DNA from: Verrucomicrobia bacterium LW23
GTDB taxonomy: Bacteria > Verrucomicrobiota > Verrucomicrobiia > Methylacidiphilales > UBA1321
NCBI GenBank assembly: GCA_003054695.1
Contig: QAZA01000045.1
Location: forward strand, 62,001-126,000
Length of the DNA stretch: 64,000 nucleotides
Direction of reading: 5' to 3'
Made by a program: the position numbers and the translations under genes. Below, piece by piece: positions 1-8,597 of this stretch. Under the pieces are notes generated by a model. That model saw only the letters and a list, made by a program, of their open reading frames with translations, had not been told where the DNA came from and searched no databases. Every line of letters starts with the position of its first letter. Within the stretch, counting starts at the first letter, position 1.

Positions 1-513
1 GGCCGCAGCGCCGGCCAGCTGCACGCTCGGGCCCTCCCGCCCCAGGCTGGCGCCGCCGCCGATGCTGAGCGCGCCGGCGCAAAACTTAACCACAAGCAGC
101 CGCAGCGGCACAAACCCGCCCTTCTGCCAAAACGCCGCCTTTACCTGCGGAATGCCGCTGCCCGCCGCCTCCGGGCAGTACCGGGTCACGAGAATGCCCG
201 AGATCAGCGAGGTGGACATCACCACCGCAAAGCTGACCAGCAGCATGTGCAGAGGCTGCATCGCGGCCAGGGGCGCAATGCCGTTATCGTACACGGCGGA
301 GACCGCAAAGCGAAATCCCAGGGCCGCCGCCGCGCCGGCCAGGCCGTACAGCACGGCCATCACCAGGGGCCGGGCGTGGCCGGAGAAACTGCCGGCAAAC
401 CTGCCCAGCCAGCCGGCCCCGGCCTCGCCGTTGGCGCTGACCACGTCCTTGCTGTAAGCTGTTGTGGGCGAGGATCTTAAATCGTAACGGCGGTGGGTGG
501 GATCATCGGACAT
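1..513 (-). CDS. ClC-family chloride channel/transporter, N-terminal part (cut by window edge)
   Basis: Translating the minus strand from the ATG at 513 gives 171 open codons running off the window edge. Residues 118-122 read GSGIP and residues 158-162 read GREGP, the two selectivity-filter signatures of the ClC family of Cl- channels and H+/Cl- antiporters in the inner membrane. Hydrophobic segments at about 48-75 and 88-110 fit the first ClC helices. The first 45 residues are hydrophilic and cytosolic-looking. Only the N-terminal third is visible, so channel versus antiporter cannot be decided. It is divergent from the SPFH gene at 730. Confidence 0.88.
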   Translation of the reverse strand, partial: MSDDPTHRRYDLRSSPTTAYSKDVVSANGEAGAGWLGRFAGSFSGHARPLVMAVLYGLAGAAAALGFRFAVSAVYDNGIAPLAAMQPLHMLLVSFAVVMSTSLISGILVTRYCPEAAGSGIPQVKAAFWQKGGFVPLRLLVVKFCAGALSIGGGASLGREGPSVQLAGAAA

Positions 514-729
514 CGCGCCACACTATACGCCCGGCCTTTACCGCTGGCCAGCGCCGAGACGGCGGCGTCGCCCGTGATGGCCGGCGGCGAAACTGACGGC
601 GTTGTCGCAATTTTCTGGCTATCGGTCGTAAGATTCACTAATACCGCAGCGATGTGTTGGCGGCTCCGTCGCCTTTTCTCACGGCAGGCGTTTTTTATCG
701 CATAAACCTTAACTTCACCTGACTAATCC

Positions 730-1566
730 ATGCCACCACCCATGAAGAACGTGACCCCCGGCCGCTCCGGTACCGACTGGACACTCACCTATGGCCTTAT
801 CGCCGTCGTCGTTATCGGCGTTATCGCGCTCTACAGCTCGTCGGCTGTGGTGCCGCCCGGCTATCGCGGCGTCAGCATCACGCTCGGCAGCGTCAGCCCG
901 GATATGCGGCCGGAGGGCTTTTCACTGAAAAAGCCGTTTATCGAGGACATCCGCTTTATGGAGATCCGCCAGCAGACGCAGTCCGGCAAAGCCACCTGCT
1001 TCTCCTCGGACATGCAGACGGTGGACATCGCCTTCAACATCATGTACCGCGTGCCGGAGAACAAAGTCGTCACGCTCTTTAAGGACTACTCCGGCGACCC
1101 CTACTACTCGCTGATTGAGCCGCGCGTGCAGGAGACCCTGAAGCAGGTGACCGCCGAGCGCCGCGCCGAGGACCTGGTACGTAATCGCGAAGCGGTGAAG
1201 ACCGAAGTGCTGCGCAAACTCAAGATCAACATCGGCGAGCTGTTGTTTGTGGAGGACCTTGTTGTGGCCAACATCGATCTCTCCGACGAACTGGAGAAGG
1301 CGATTGAGATGAAAGTGGTGCGCGAGCAGGAAGCGCTGGCCAAAAAGTTTGAGCTGGAGAAAGCCCAAAAGGAAGGCGAAATCACCCTCGTCACCGCCAA
1401 AGCCGAGTCCGAAGCCATGCAGCTGCGCGGCAACGCCATCAAGGCCTCGCCCGAGGTTGTGCAGCTGGAGATCATCAAGAAGTGGGACGGTCGCAGCCCG
1501 CAGGTCGTCTCCCTCGGCGCCGGCGCGGCACCCGGCGCCACCATCCTGCTGCCAGCCACGAAGTAG
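730..1566 (+). CDS. SPFH/prohibitin-domain membrane protein
   Basis: A 278-residue protein with one N-terminal membrane helix (about residues 18-40, ending LYSSSAVV), then an SPFH/Band 7 domain that starts PPGYRGVSITLG and runs to about residue 190. A charged coiled-coil stretch (about 190-245, rich in E, K and A) and a short hydrophobic tail follow. This is the layout of prohibitin and stomatin-like scaffolds, which oligomerise on membranes and often modulate proteases; a protease partner is not adjacent. No good Shine-Dalgarno is visible, and a second in-frame ATG lies at 742. A hairpin terminator follows at 1595. Confidence 0.85.
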   Translation: MPPPMKNVTPGRSGTDWTLTYGLIAVVVIGVIALYSSSAVVPPGYRGVSITLGSVSPDMRPEGFSLKKPFIEDIRFMEIRQQTQSGKATCFSSDMQTVDIAFNIMYRVPENKVVTLFKDYSGDPYYSLIEPRVQETLKQVTAERRAEDLVRNREAVKTEVLRKLKINIGELLFVEDLVVANIDLSDELEKAIEMKVVREQEALAKKFELEKAQKEGEITLVTAKAESEAMQLRGNAIKASPEVVQLEIIKKWDGRSPQVVSLGAGAAPGATILLPATK

Positions 1567-1594
1567 GGGGGGCGGTGGGGACACCACCAAAGCG

Positions 1595-1631
1595 AATCGG
1601 CGACGCCTCCGTGAGGGAGGTGTCGCCGATT
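1595..1631 (+). terminator. Hairpin terminator after the SPFH gene
   Basis: Arms 1595-1610 and 1616-1631 pair over 16 bp with one G-T wobble around a 5-nt loop, followed by AGTTTTATCTT. It sits between convergent genes (SPFH and the siroheme reductase) and may serve both strands. Confidence 0.7.
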
Positions 1632-1674
1632 AGTTTTATCTTAACACTGTCGGCATTGCCGCCTCCCCAAGCCC

Positions 1675-3315
1675 TTACGCCACAGGCGCGGCGGCCGGCT
1701 CTTCGAGCGCGGCTTTCAGCTCGTCCTTGTTGACGCGGCGGGTGAAGTCGGCGAAGGCTTCGTCGGCCAGGCGGTTGTCCTGGTAGTAGTGCAGGAGGCG
1801 GCCGACGGTCTTGTGCACGTCGCGGGCCAGCACTTTGCCTTTGATGAGCTCGTTAAAGCGGGCGTCGTGGCCGAGTTTGCCGCCAATCATCATGTCAAAC
1901 GCTTCGGTCGGCACGCCGTTGACGCGGGTAACCGCGCCGCGGAAGCCGATGTCGGCGACCTGATGCTGGCCGCAGGAGCTGGGGCAGCCACTGAAGTGGA
2001 TGCGGATCTTGTCCTGGTAGAAGGAGCACTCGCGCTCGAGCTCGCCCACGAGCTGGATCATGCGGTTTTTGGTCTCCGCAATGGCCAGGTTGCAGAACTC
2101 GATGCCCGTGCACGACACGCAGCCGCGGCGGAAGTTGGACGCCTCGTAAATGAAGCCGCGGTCCGTCAGCTCCTTCTTCAGCGCGTCGACATTCTTCTCT
2201 GGAATGTTGAGGAGGATGAGGTTTTGCTTGTTGGTAAAGTTGATCTCGTCCTTGCCCGGCGCCGCATAGCGCGCGGAGAGCTCGGCCATGGCCGCCAGCT
2301 GGTGACCGCGGGTGCGGCCGCCGGCAAAAGAGACGCCCACGTAGTACAGGCCGGGCTGCTTCTGCTCCTGCACGCCCAGATGGTCGCTCTCCGGGTCGAC
2401 GGGGAACTGGAACTCGCTGTGGCGCTGCCACTTGCGGTTGGAGATCTCCTCCATCTTGGCGATGTACTTGTCGGGGCCCCAGTCGGCCATCAGGAACTTG
2501 AGACGGGCGCGGGTGCGCTTGTCGCGGAAGCCGTGGTCGCGGTAGACAACCGACGCGTAGTGGACGGCGGGCAGCACGTCCTCGGGCGTCATAAAGATGG
2601 GCAGGGTTTTGGCCAGGTGCGGGCTGCTGGAGAGGCCGCCGCCCACCTTCATGCCGTAGCCTTTTTCCAGCTTGCCGTTCACGGTGCGCTCCAGGCCGAA
2701 GACGCCGACGCAGTTGATGTCGGGCTGGGTGCAGTGGATGCGGCAGCCGGAGATGGAAATCTTGTACTTGCGGGGCAGGTTGGAGAACTCGCGATTGTCC
2801 GTGAGGTGCTCGTTCACCTGGGCCAGCACGCCGGTGGCGTCGATGATCTCGTTTTTGTCGATGCCGGCGACAGGGCAGCCGCACACGTTGCGTGTGTCGT
2901 CGCCGCAGGCGCCGCTCGTGGTCATCCCCACCGCGGCCAGGCGGGCAAAGATGTCGGGGAACTGATCAATCGTAAGCCAGTGGTACTGAACGGTTTGGCG
3001 CGTGGTAATATCGCCAAAGCCATGGCCGTAGTCATCCGCAATGCCGGCCAGCACCTTCATCTGTGCGGAGGTCACGCGGCCGCCGGGGATTTTGGTGCGC
3101 AGCATAAAGTAGCCGCTGTTTTTGGGCCGCTGACGGTAGACGCCGTACCACTTGAACCGGTCGAAATCGTCCTCGGCAATCGAGGCGAAGCCGGTCTCGG
3201 CGTAGCGGTAAATGTCGTGGATGACGTCGAGGCCATCCTTAACCATCTTGAGCTTCTCGGCGGGGGTGTCGCCAGGGGTAAAGTTACGGGGCGTGGAGAG
3301 TTTCGGCGCGCTCAT
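1675..3315 (-). CDS. Ferredoxin-type nitrite/sulfite reductase (siroheme, 4Fe-4S)
   Basis: A 546-residue protein with the duplicated architecture of the NirA/CysI family: ferrodoxin-like half-domains at about 55-125 and 315-390 alternate with siroheme/Fe-S domains. Cluster ligands are visible as C402-x5-C408 (in CTGIEFC) and C444-x3-C448 (in GCPSSC). These hold the 4Fe-4S cluster bridged to siroheme for six-electron reduction of nitrite to ammonia or sulfite to sulfide. Further cysteines at 137, 145, 147, 191 and 195 lie in the first half. No flavoprotein subunit is near, so ferredoxin is the likely donor (inference). Nitrite and sulfite activity cannot be told apart by eye. Confidence 0.92.
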   Translation of the reverse strand: MSAPKLSTPRNFTPGDTPAEKLKMVKDGLDVIHDIYRYAETGFASIAEDDFDRFKWYGVYRQRPKNSGYFMLRTKIPGGRVTSAQMKVLAGIADDYGHGFGDITTRQTVQYHWLTIDQFPDIFARLAAVGMTTSGACGDDTRNVCGCPVAGIDKNEIIDATGVLAQVNEHLTDNREFSNLPRKYKISISGCRIHCTQPDINCVGVFGLERTVNGKLEKGYGMKVGGGLSSSPHLAKTLPIFMTPEDVLPAVHYASVVYRDHGFRDKRTRARLKFLMADWGPDKYIAKMEEISNRKWQRHSEFQFPVDPESDHLGVQEQKQPGLYYVGVSFAGGRTRGHQLAAMAELSARYAAPGKDEINFTNKQNLILLNIPEKNVDALKKELTDRGFIYEASNFRRGCVSCTGIEFCNLAIAETKNRMIQLVGELERECSFYQDKIRIHFSGCPSSCGQHQVADIGFRGAVTRVNGVPTEAFDMMIGGKLGHDARFNELIKGKVLARDVHKTVGRLLHYYQDNRLADEAFADFTRRVNKDELKAALEEPAAAPVA

Positions 3316-3634
3316 GGGAGACGGGGGAACAGAGTACGGTCCTGTACGGAAACGTGTTGGGTGGGAACGAGTTGTGTCGTGTTTTCAGAAGTGCGGCAGG
3401 CACCGCCTTTCCGCGGAAAATCCCGGGGTTGTGGTGGGATTCCCCTTTTCCAGATAGACTTTAATGAATAGCAGAAAGCACGGAGAAATAAAGCAAAATA
3501 TTGATGCTCCGTTGCCTACCCTGCGCGGACGCTTGCCCTTTGCGCGGGCAAGGCGGTTCTGTGCCGGGGTGATTAAGACCAATTAACTTTGCGAATTGGT
3601 CTAACATGCGCGTTTACACATGCCCATCCGAGAA

Positions 3635-3851
3635 CCTCGAAGAGGTTCTATATCCTAGCCCAGGGTTCCCCGAACGAAGAGAGGGAACCCTGGGAACTCA
3701 CGTGCATTCAAACAACCCCAACGTGGTTGTATCCCTCTGCGCAATAGCGGGATACGACCCGCGTTGGGGTCGTTCTTTCGTCACGAATTTCCCAGGGTTC
3801 CCTCGCTTTACTCGGGAACCCTGGGCTAGGATATACAACCCCGTTGAGGTT
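3635..3851. repeat. Nested inverted-repeat block in the 3316-3888 intergenic gap
   Basis: An outer inverted repeat pairs the stretch around 3650-3670 (TATATCCTAGCCCAGGGTTC) with its complement around 3814-3835. Inside are two further hairpins, each with CAGGGTTCCC facing GGGAACCCTG (about 3661-3693 and 3790-3823), and a central pair built on CAACCCCAACG and CGTTGGGGTCG (3714-3772). The rest of the gap holds only a short palindrome, GACCAATT facing AATTGGTC (about 3577-3600), and no credible gene. Confidence 0.8.
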
Positions 3852-3888
3852 GTCGGAAAATCATGTCTACTCCTGTACTTACATCGCC

Positions 3889-4650
3889 CTAAAACACCGC
3901 GTCTGAAACCTGCGACATGCCTTTCACAAAGCGCTTGATGACAGGATCATCCGACGTCTCGATCTCCTTGGCCGTGGCGATAGCGTAAATCTTACCCTCG
4001 TGCAACATGGCGATGCGGTCCGCCATCTCGTAAGCGCTTACCATGTCGTGGGTTACGACAATGTTGGTCATGTTCAGCTCCTTGCCCAGGCGCGCGATGA
4101 GCTTGGTGATGGAGTCGGCCATGATCGGGTCCAGGCCCGCTGTCGGTTCGTCGTACATCATCAGGGCGGGCCGGGTAATGGCGGCGCGCGCCAGGGCCAC
4201 GCGTTTGCGCATGCCGCCGCTGATTTCGGCAGGCATCTTGTACTCCTGCCCGGGCAGGTCGACAATTTTGAGGGCGCGGGCGACTTCGGTGCGGATCTCG
4301 GCGGGCTTCATCTTGCCCTGCTCCACCAGGCTAAAGCCGACGTTGTCGCCCACCGTCATGCTGTCAAACAGGGCGCCGTTCTGGAACAGCATGCCCATCT
4401 CGCGGCGCAGGGGGGTGATCGCTTCCTCGGACATCTGCACCAGATTCTGGTCGCGAAACCACACTTCGCCCTTGTCGGGCTTGAGCAGGCCCATGATGTG
4501 GCGCAGCAGAACGCTTTTGCCGCCGCCGCTTCGTCCGATAATCACCATGTTTTCGCCGTCGGCAATGTCCAGATCCACCCCGCGCAGCACGTGCTGGCCC
4601 CGCAGGGACTTATGCACGCCACGCAGGCGAAGGATGGGCGGTTTTTGCAT
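3889..4650 (-). CDS. MlaF-type ABC transporter ATP-binding protein
   Basis: A 253-residue ABC ATPase of the Mla/Ttg2A lipid-transport class. Walker A is GRSGGGKS (39-46), Q-loop Q90, signature ISGGMRKR (143-150), Walker B LMMYDEP (163-169) and H-loop H201. The SGGM.KRVALARA form is typical of MCE-linked ATPases. The permease gene at 4689-5480 lies immediately upstream in the same orientation (38-bp gap), so the two form a transcription unit. Expected role: ATP-driven phospholipid or hydrophobic-molecule exchange between inner and outer membranes. No MlaD (MCE) gene follows; the next 573 bp are repeats. Confidence 0.92.
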   Translation of the reverse strand: MQKPPILRLRGVHKSLRGQHVLRGVDLDIADGENMVIIGRSGGGKSVLLRHIMGLLKPDKGEVWFRDQNLVQMSEEAITPLRREMGMLFQNGALFDSMTVGDNVGFSLVEQGKMKPAEIRTEVARALKIVDLPGQEYKMPAEISGGMRKRVALARAAITRPALMMYDEPTAGLDPIMADSITKLIARLGKELNMTNIVVTHDMVSAYEMADRIAMLHEGKIYAIATAKEIETSDDPVIKRFVKGMSQVSDAVF

Positions 4651-4688
4651 GGCGGCGTACAGCGTGCGGCGTTCGACGGGAGCGCGCC

Positions 4689-5480
4689 CTAGCTGGTGGC
4701 GGGCATAATGAGGTTGAGGAAGTAGCTGATAAAGAAGTTGGAGACCAGCACCACCATGGAGGAGTTTACCACCGCCTCGGTCGTCGCCCGGCCCACGCCT
4801 TCGGCGCCGGCGCTGGTGCTGAGGCCCTTGTAGCAGCTGATGACCGCGATGATAAAGCCAAAGATAATGCCTTTGATCAAGCCCGTTAGCACATCCCGGT
4901 AGTTGGTAAACTTGTACATGTTGTCCAGGTAGTAGGTGCCGTCCACCTGCAGCAGCGGCACCGCCACATAGTAACCGGCCAGGATGCCGCAGGTGATGGT
5001 GAGGGCCACCAGCACGGGCATGGAGATGAGCAGGGCCAGCACGCGGGGCACAATCAGGTACTCGGTGGGGTAGACGGCCAGGGCGCGCAGGGCGTCCAGC
5101 TGCTCGGTTATCTTCATTGTGGCAAGCTCCGCCGCCAGGCTGCTGCCCACGCGGCCGGCTACCATCAGCGCGGCCAGCACGGGCCCCAGCTCGCGAAACA
5201 TGGAGACGGCGACGACCGGGCCGACGGCCGTGGCCATGCCCAGCGGTTTAAGCTGGTAGTGCATTTGCGTGGCAAACACCGCGCCGGTAAACGCGCCGGT
5301 CGTCATCACCACAAATACGGAGGTGGCCCCGACGCGGTGCACCTGAAAGATGACGTGGGTGAAGCGCCACGGGTAGCGCACCATGCAACGCAGGGTGTCC
5401 AGCAGCAAAAACACGATCTCCCCCGCAGACTCGAGGAAGCCGATAAATCCTGCACCAATGGAGCGAACCAGGCCGAACAT
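4689..5480 (-). CDS. MlaE-type lipid ABC transporter permease
   Basis: A 263-residue membrane protein with five to six hydrophobic segments. It carries the MlaE/YrbE family core: GAFTGAVFATQ (62-72), then ELGPVLAALMVAGRVGSSLA (97-116), followed by AELATMKITEQLDAL, the cytoplasmic helix that contacts the ATPase. It is the inner-membrane half of a lipid transporter whose ATPase is encoded just downstream at 3889-4650. Upstream (5481-5841) there is a repeat block and no other transport gene, so the MCE and periplasmic components must lie elsewhere. Confidence 0.92.
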   Translation of the reverse strand: MFGLVRSIGAGFIGFLESAGEIVFLLLDTLRCMVRYPWRFTHVIFQVHRVGATSVFVVMTTGAFTGAVFATQMHYQLKPLGMATAVGPVVAVSMFRELGPVLAALMVAGRVGSSLAAELATMKITEQLDALRALAVYPTEYLIVPRVLALLISMPVLVALTITCGILAGYYVAVPLLQVDGTYYLDNMYKFTNYRDVLTGLIKGIIFGFIIAVISCYKGLSTSAGAEGVGRATTEAVVNSSMVVLVSNFFISYFLNLIMPATS

Positions 5481-5590
5481 GCCGAAGACGCTAGCTCACC
5501 CCGCGCCGCTGCACAAGCCGGGTTGCGACTTTAATTTGCGGGGGAGAGGGCAGTTGCGAAGCGTCGCAGAAAACAGTGCAGCGTTCCGAT

Positions 5591-5802
5591 GCGCCACAGG
5601 CGCAAAACATCTCGCAGCCCAGGGTAATGTCCGCCGCAGCCCTGGGTTCGATTGCATCTGCGGCGCGGCCTGAAGGGACGCTCTAATCCTGTCGCGCCGG
5701 ATTTTTAGGGCGTCCCTTCAGGCCGCGATCCCTTCTTTTGCCTAACCCAGGGCTGCGGCGGACCTTACCCTGGGCTACGAGATGTTTCGCGCCTGTGGCG
5801 CG
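5591..5802. repeat. Inverted pair of CCCAGGGT-type intergenic repeats
   Basis: The left copy (about 5591-5682) and right copy (about 5709-5802) are near reverse complements. Words in order on the left are GCGCCACAGGCGC, ACATCTCG, CAGCCCAGGGTAA, CGCCGCAGCCCTGGGTT and GGCCTGAAGGGACGC; the right arm carries them in reverse complement. Single diverged copies occur at 9820-9930 and 50415-50470. The element fills most of the 361-bp gap between the mlaE-like and prepilin peptidase genes. Confidence 0.85.
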
Positions 5803-5841
5803 CCGGACCTGAAAATGCCTGCCCCCACCTGCGTTTCGACT

Positions 5842-6747
5842 CTACTCACCGGGCTGCTGAAAGGTGCGCACCTCTCCGGGGGGGGTAAGGACGCGATCCT
5901 GGAAATTCTGGATCCAGTCCGTGGTGGCGTCCTTGCCGCCGAAAAACCAGGCGACGGCCGCAATAGCCAGAAAGGGGCCGTACGGAATGCGCGTGCCCCA
6001 GCTGCCCTGCTTGCCAAAAATGATGGCGAGGCCGAAAAAGGAGCCGACAATCGACGAGACGACGATGATCCAGCCGATTGACGCCACGCCAAGGAACGCG
6101 CCCATGCCGCCCAGGAACTTGAAGTCGCCGGCGCCCATGGCCTCCTTGCGGAAGACAAAGCTTCCTATTTGCGACACGCCCCACAGCAGGAAGAAGCCGA
6201 CCGCCGCACCCCAGAAGGAGGCGGTGAAGCCCGCCGCCATGGTGGTTTTCTCGTGCATGGAGGGGATGAGCGTGCTGAAGATGAGCCCCAGGGCGATGGC
6301 GCCCAGCGTAAAGCGGTCGGGGATCATAAAGTGGTCGATATCGATACACGTGGCCGCGATAAGCATGCTGCACAGCACCGCGTAGGGCAGCCACAACTGC
6401 GGCTGGGGGTTCTCGCCATGCACATAGTGGTGCCACAGGGCCAGGTAAAGGCAGCCGGTCAGCGCCTCCACCACCCAGTAGCGCCAGTCGATCTTAACGC
6501 CGCAGCAGGCCGCGCGGCCGCGCAGCAGCCACCAGGAGAGGACCGGGATGTTGTTTTGCCACGCGATGGGCGAGCCGCACACGGCGCAGTGGCTGCCGGG
6601 GTACGTCACCGGGCGATCCAGCGGGATGCGGTAAATGCACACGTTAAGGAAAGAACCGATGCACAGGCCCACACAAAAGATGAAGGCGCTGAACAACGGT
6701 GTCTGGAGCAAAACAATCCAATCGATATCCTGAAGACCTGCAAGCAT
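5842..6747 (-). CDS. Type IV prepilin peptidase (A24 aspartyl protease, PilD-like)
   Basis: A 301-residue polytopic membrane enzyme that cleaves prepilin leader peptides and N-methylates the new terminus. The N-terminal GSFLNVCIYRIP (31-42) is the family start. Catalytic aspartates are visible in CIDIDHFMIPD (D136/D138) and GAGDFK (D208). The zinc-binding pair is unusual: C54-x2-C57 is normal, but the second motif reads GRAACCG, with cysteines at 81 and 82 and alanine where the first cysteine is expected. Likely substrates within the window are the four pseudopilin-like proteins at 56925-63383 (inference). It stands alone, without pilus assembly genes. Confidence 0.92.
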   Translation of the reverse strand: MLAGLQDIDWIVLLQTPLFSAFIFCVGLCIGSFLNVCIYRIPLDRPVTYPGSHCAVCGSPIAWQNNIPVLSWWLLRGRAACCGVKIDWRYWVVEALTGCLYLALWHHYVHGENPQPQLWLPYAVLCSMLIAATCIDIDHFMIPDRFTLGAIALGLIFSTLIPSMHEKTTMAAGFTASFWGAAVGFFLLWGVSQIGSFVFRKEAMGAGDFKFLGGMGAFLGVASIGWIIVVSSIVGSFFGLAIIFGKQGSWGTRIPYGPFLAIAAVAWFFGGKDATTDWIQNFQDRVLTPPGEVRTFQQPGE

Positions 6748-7467
6748 GTGGCCTGTATTAAGTCAGAAATACGGTAAAAAGGAAGACCAGAGATCAGAAT
6801 TTGTTGGACGGCGCGGCGGTGTTCGGCAACGAGCATGGCGGGACTTGTGTCATGGGTTGCTACTTCGCATTACAAAGCGCTTTGTTCAGAGGCAACATTG
6901 TCGACGTCCTCACATTATTTTCTGCTGCGGGCACTTACCCCTCAACTTCGCCGCAACCCGTCCGATATGAGCAAGCAGACAGGGCACGGAAGCCTCCCCA
7001 TTTCCCTCTGGTGGGGCAGGCAAAAGGGCCTTCGCCTGGAACTGCAATTCAATGCACATGATCAGCGATCGAATTCCGCGCCTGCCAGTTGCGGAAGTAT
7101 CAGAACGGGTGTTGTATTATCCTGGCCGCGCCTAAAGGCGCGGGCGATGTTTCAAGTGTCGAATCGTATTGGGGCCGCACCCGGACGGGTGGCCGGCATG
7201 GCAAGGGCGGAGCTTTGCCCGCAACCTGTCGAAACGAAGAGAATACCTTTTGAAACGAAATCGCTTTTATGCCATATCGCATTCCGCTGAATTGCAACGG
7301 TAATACGTTGCACTCACACGGCATGTTCAGCGGAAGGAAACGGCCGCTTCTGCCCGCACGCTGCGCTGCCTGCTGCAGCACCTCAACCCAAAATCGCCCA
7401 GGTTCTTCGCCCGATCCCAACCCCTCCTTCGCCCATCCCCCCCGGCTCATCTCCTGCTCATCGACCG
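6748..7467. other. 720-bp intergenic region with a 14-bp palindrome
   Basis: No convincing gene was found on either strand. The only clear structure is the perfect palindrome ACAAAGCGCTTTGT at 6872-6885, whose AAAGCGCTTT core resembles LacI/GalR-family operators. A short hairpin GCGCCTAAAGGCGC lies near 7128-7141. The region separates the divergent prepilin peptidase and histidine kinase genes, so it probably holds their promoters. Confidence 0.5.
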
Positions 7468-8451
7468 ATGCAATCCAAAGTGCCTACCACCCCCGCCGTA
7501 TCCATTCCGCCCCCGCTGCCGCCTGCCGCCGCCACCATCGCGCCCGCCCAACTGGAGGCGCTTGTGGAGGCCCAGGAAATGGAGCTGCGGGCCCTGCGTG
7601 CGGCCACTGAGGACCTTCAGGAAACCGCCCAGTACCTGCGCACGCTGGCGCATCAGGTGCGCACGCCGCTCGGCACCATCCTTGCCGCTTTGGGGCTGAT
7701 GGAATCGAGCCTGCCCCGGGGGGTAGACGTGGCGGAGTTTACGGAGTACTGCAGCTTTATTACCGAGGCCGTGCGCCGGCTGGACCGCGTGGCGGAGTCC
7801 GCCTGCGTGCTGGGGCACCTGGGCGACGGTAGCGCACCCTCCCCTCGTGCACGAACATCGGCCGCTATTGCGCCGGCTGCCGAGGAGCGCCAGGCCCGCG
7901 CGGTCGATCCGCTGGCCACCACGGCCGGCACGCTGGAGAGCGTACTGCGCAACGTGGCCACGCAGCCCAACAGCGACAAGCAACCCAGGGGCCACGCCGT
8001 GGAGTTTGTCGGCGCCATCCCGGATATCCCCCTCACCCCGCGCGCGGCGTCCATCCTGGAGACGGCCCTGGGCCAGGTGCTGTCCAACGCCACGCGCTAT
8101 TCCCCGGCAAGCGCGCCGGCCATTCGGGTTAGCGCAACCTCCTCCGGCTCTGAGTGTTGCGTGCGCGTGCGCGACTTCGGCCCAGGGCTTGGCGATGACA
8201 TCGCGGGCAGCGTGTTTGCGGCGTTTCGCCGCGGCGCCAATGCGCGCGGCATCCCTGGCGAAGGCGTGGGGCTGTTCATCGCGCGCCGGTGCGTGCGGCT
8301 GTTGCGCGGCCGTATCGGCGTGGCCAACGCGGCCGCCGCCGGGGAGTCCGGCCCTCCTGGGGAGTCGCCGCTGGATGCCACCGGGCCGGGCGTCCTGGCG
8401 TGGATCTCCTTTCCACTGGCGGAAGTGGCGCCGACGCCGGCGGTGGAGTAA
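7468..8451 (+). CDS. Soluble sensor histidine kinase
   Basis: A 327-residue protein with no membrane segment and no recognisable sensor domain. A short helical linker (25-58) leads to an HisKA-type H-box AHQVRTPLG with H62 as the phospho-acceptor. The ATPase domain follows with N-box N207 (SNATRYSP), G1 DFGPG (236-240) and G2 GEGVGLFIA (264-272). The segment between H-box and N-box (about 115-180) is Ala/Pro-rich and looks flexible. No response regulator is adjacent; the next gene is signal peptidase I on the same strand. Input signal and partner are unknown. Confidence 0.8.
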   Translation: MQSKVPTTPAVSIPPPLPPAAATIAPAQLEALVEAQEMELRALRAATEDLQETAQYLRTLAHQVRTPLGTILAALGLMESSLPRGVDVAEFTEYCSFITEAVRRLDRVAESACVLGHLGDGSAPSPRARTSAAIAPAAEERQARAVDPLATTAGTLESVLRNVATQPNSDKQPRGHAVEFVGAIPDIPLTPRAASILETALGQVLSNATRYSPASAPAIRVSATSSGSECCVRVRDFGPGLGDDIAGSVFAAFRRGANARGIPGEGVGLFIARRCVRLLRGRIGVANAAAAGESGPPGESPLDATGPGVLAWISFPLAEVAPTPAVE

Positions 8452-8597
8452 GCTGCGGGGTAAGCGGAGGGCGGCGAAAAATCGGCGCGGCGGACAACTG
8501 CACTGTTGCTTTACGCCCGGCGCGCCGTATTCTGTCAGCTTCGCGCCTCTGTCATCGTGCCCGCACGACGGCCCGGCCCGCATCCGCATCCCCAAGC

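Noticed and set aside
1789-3471. Long plus-strand frame opposite the siroheme reductase
   Set aside because: It lies antisense to a well-supported gene and its product is a low-complexity Val/Ala/Gly string, the typical shadow in high-GC DNA.
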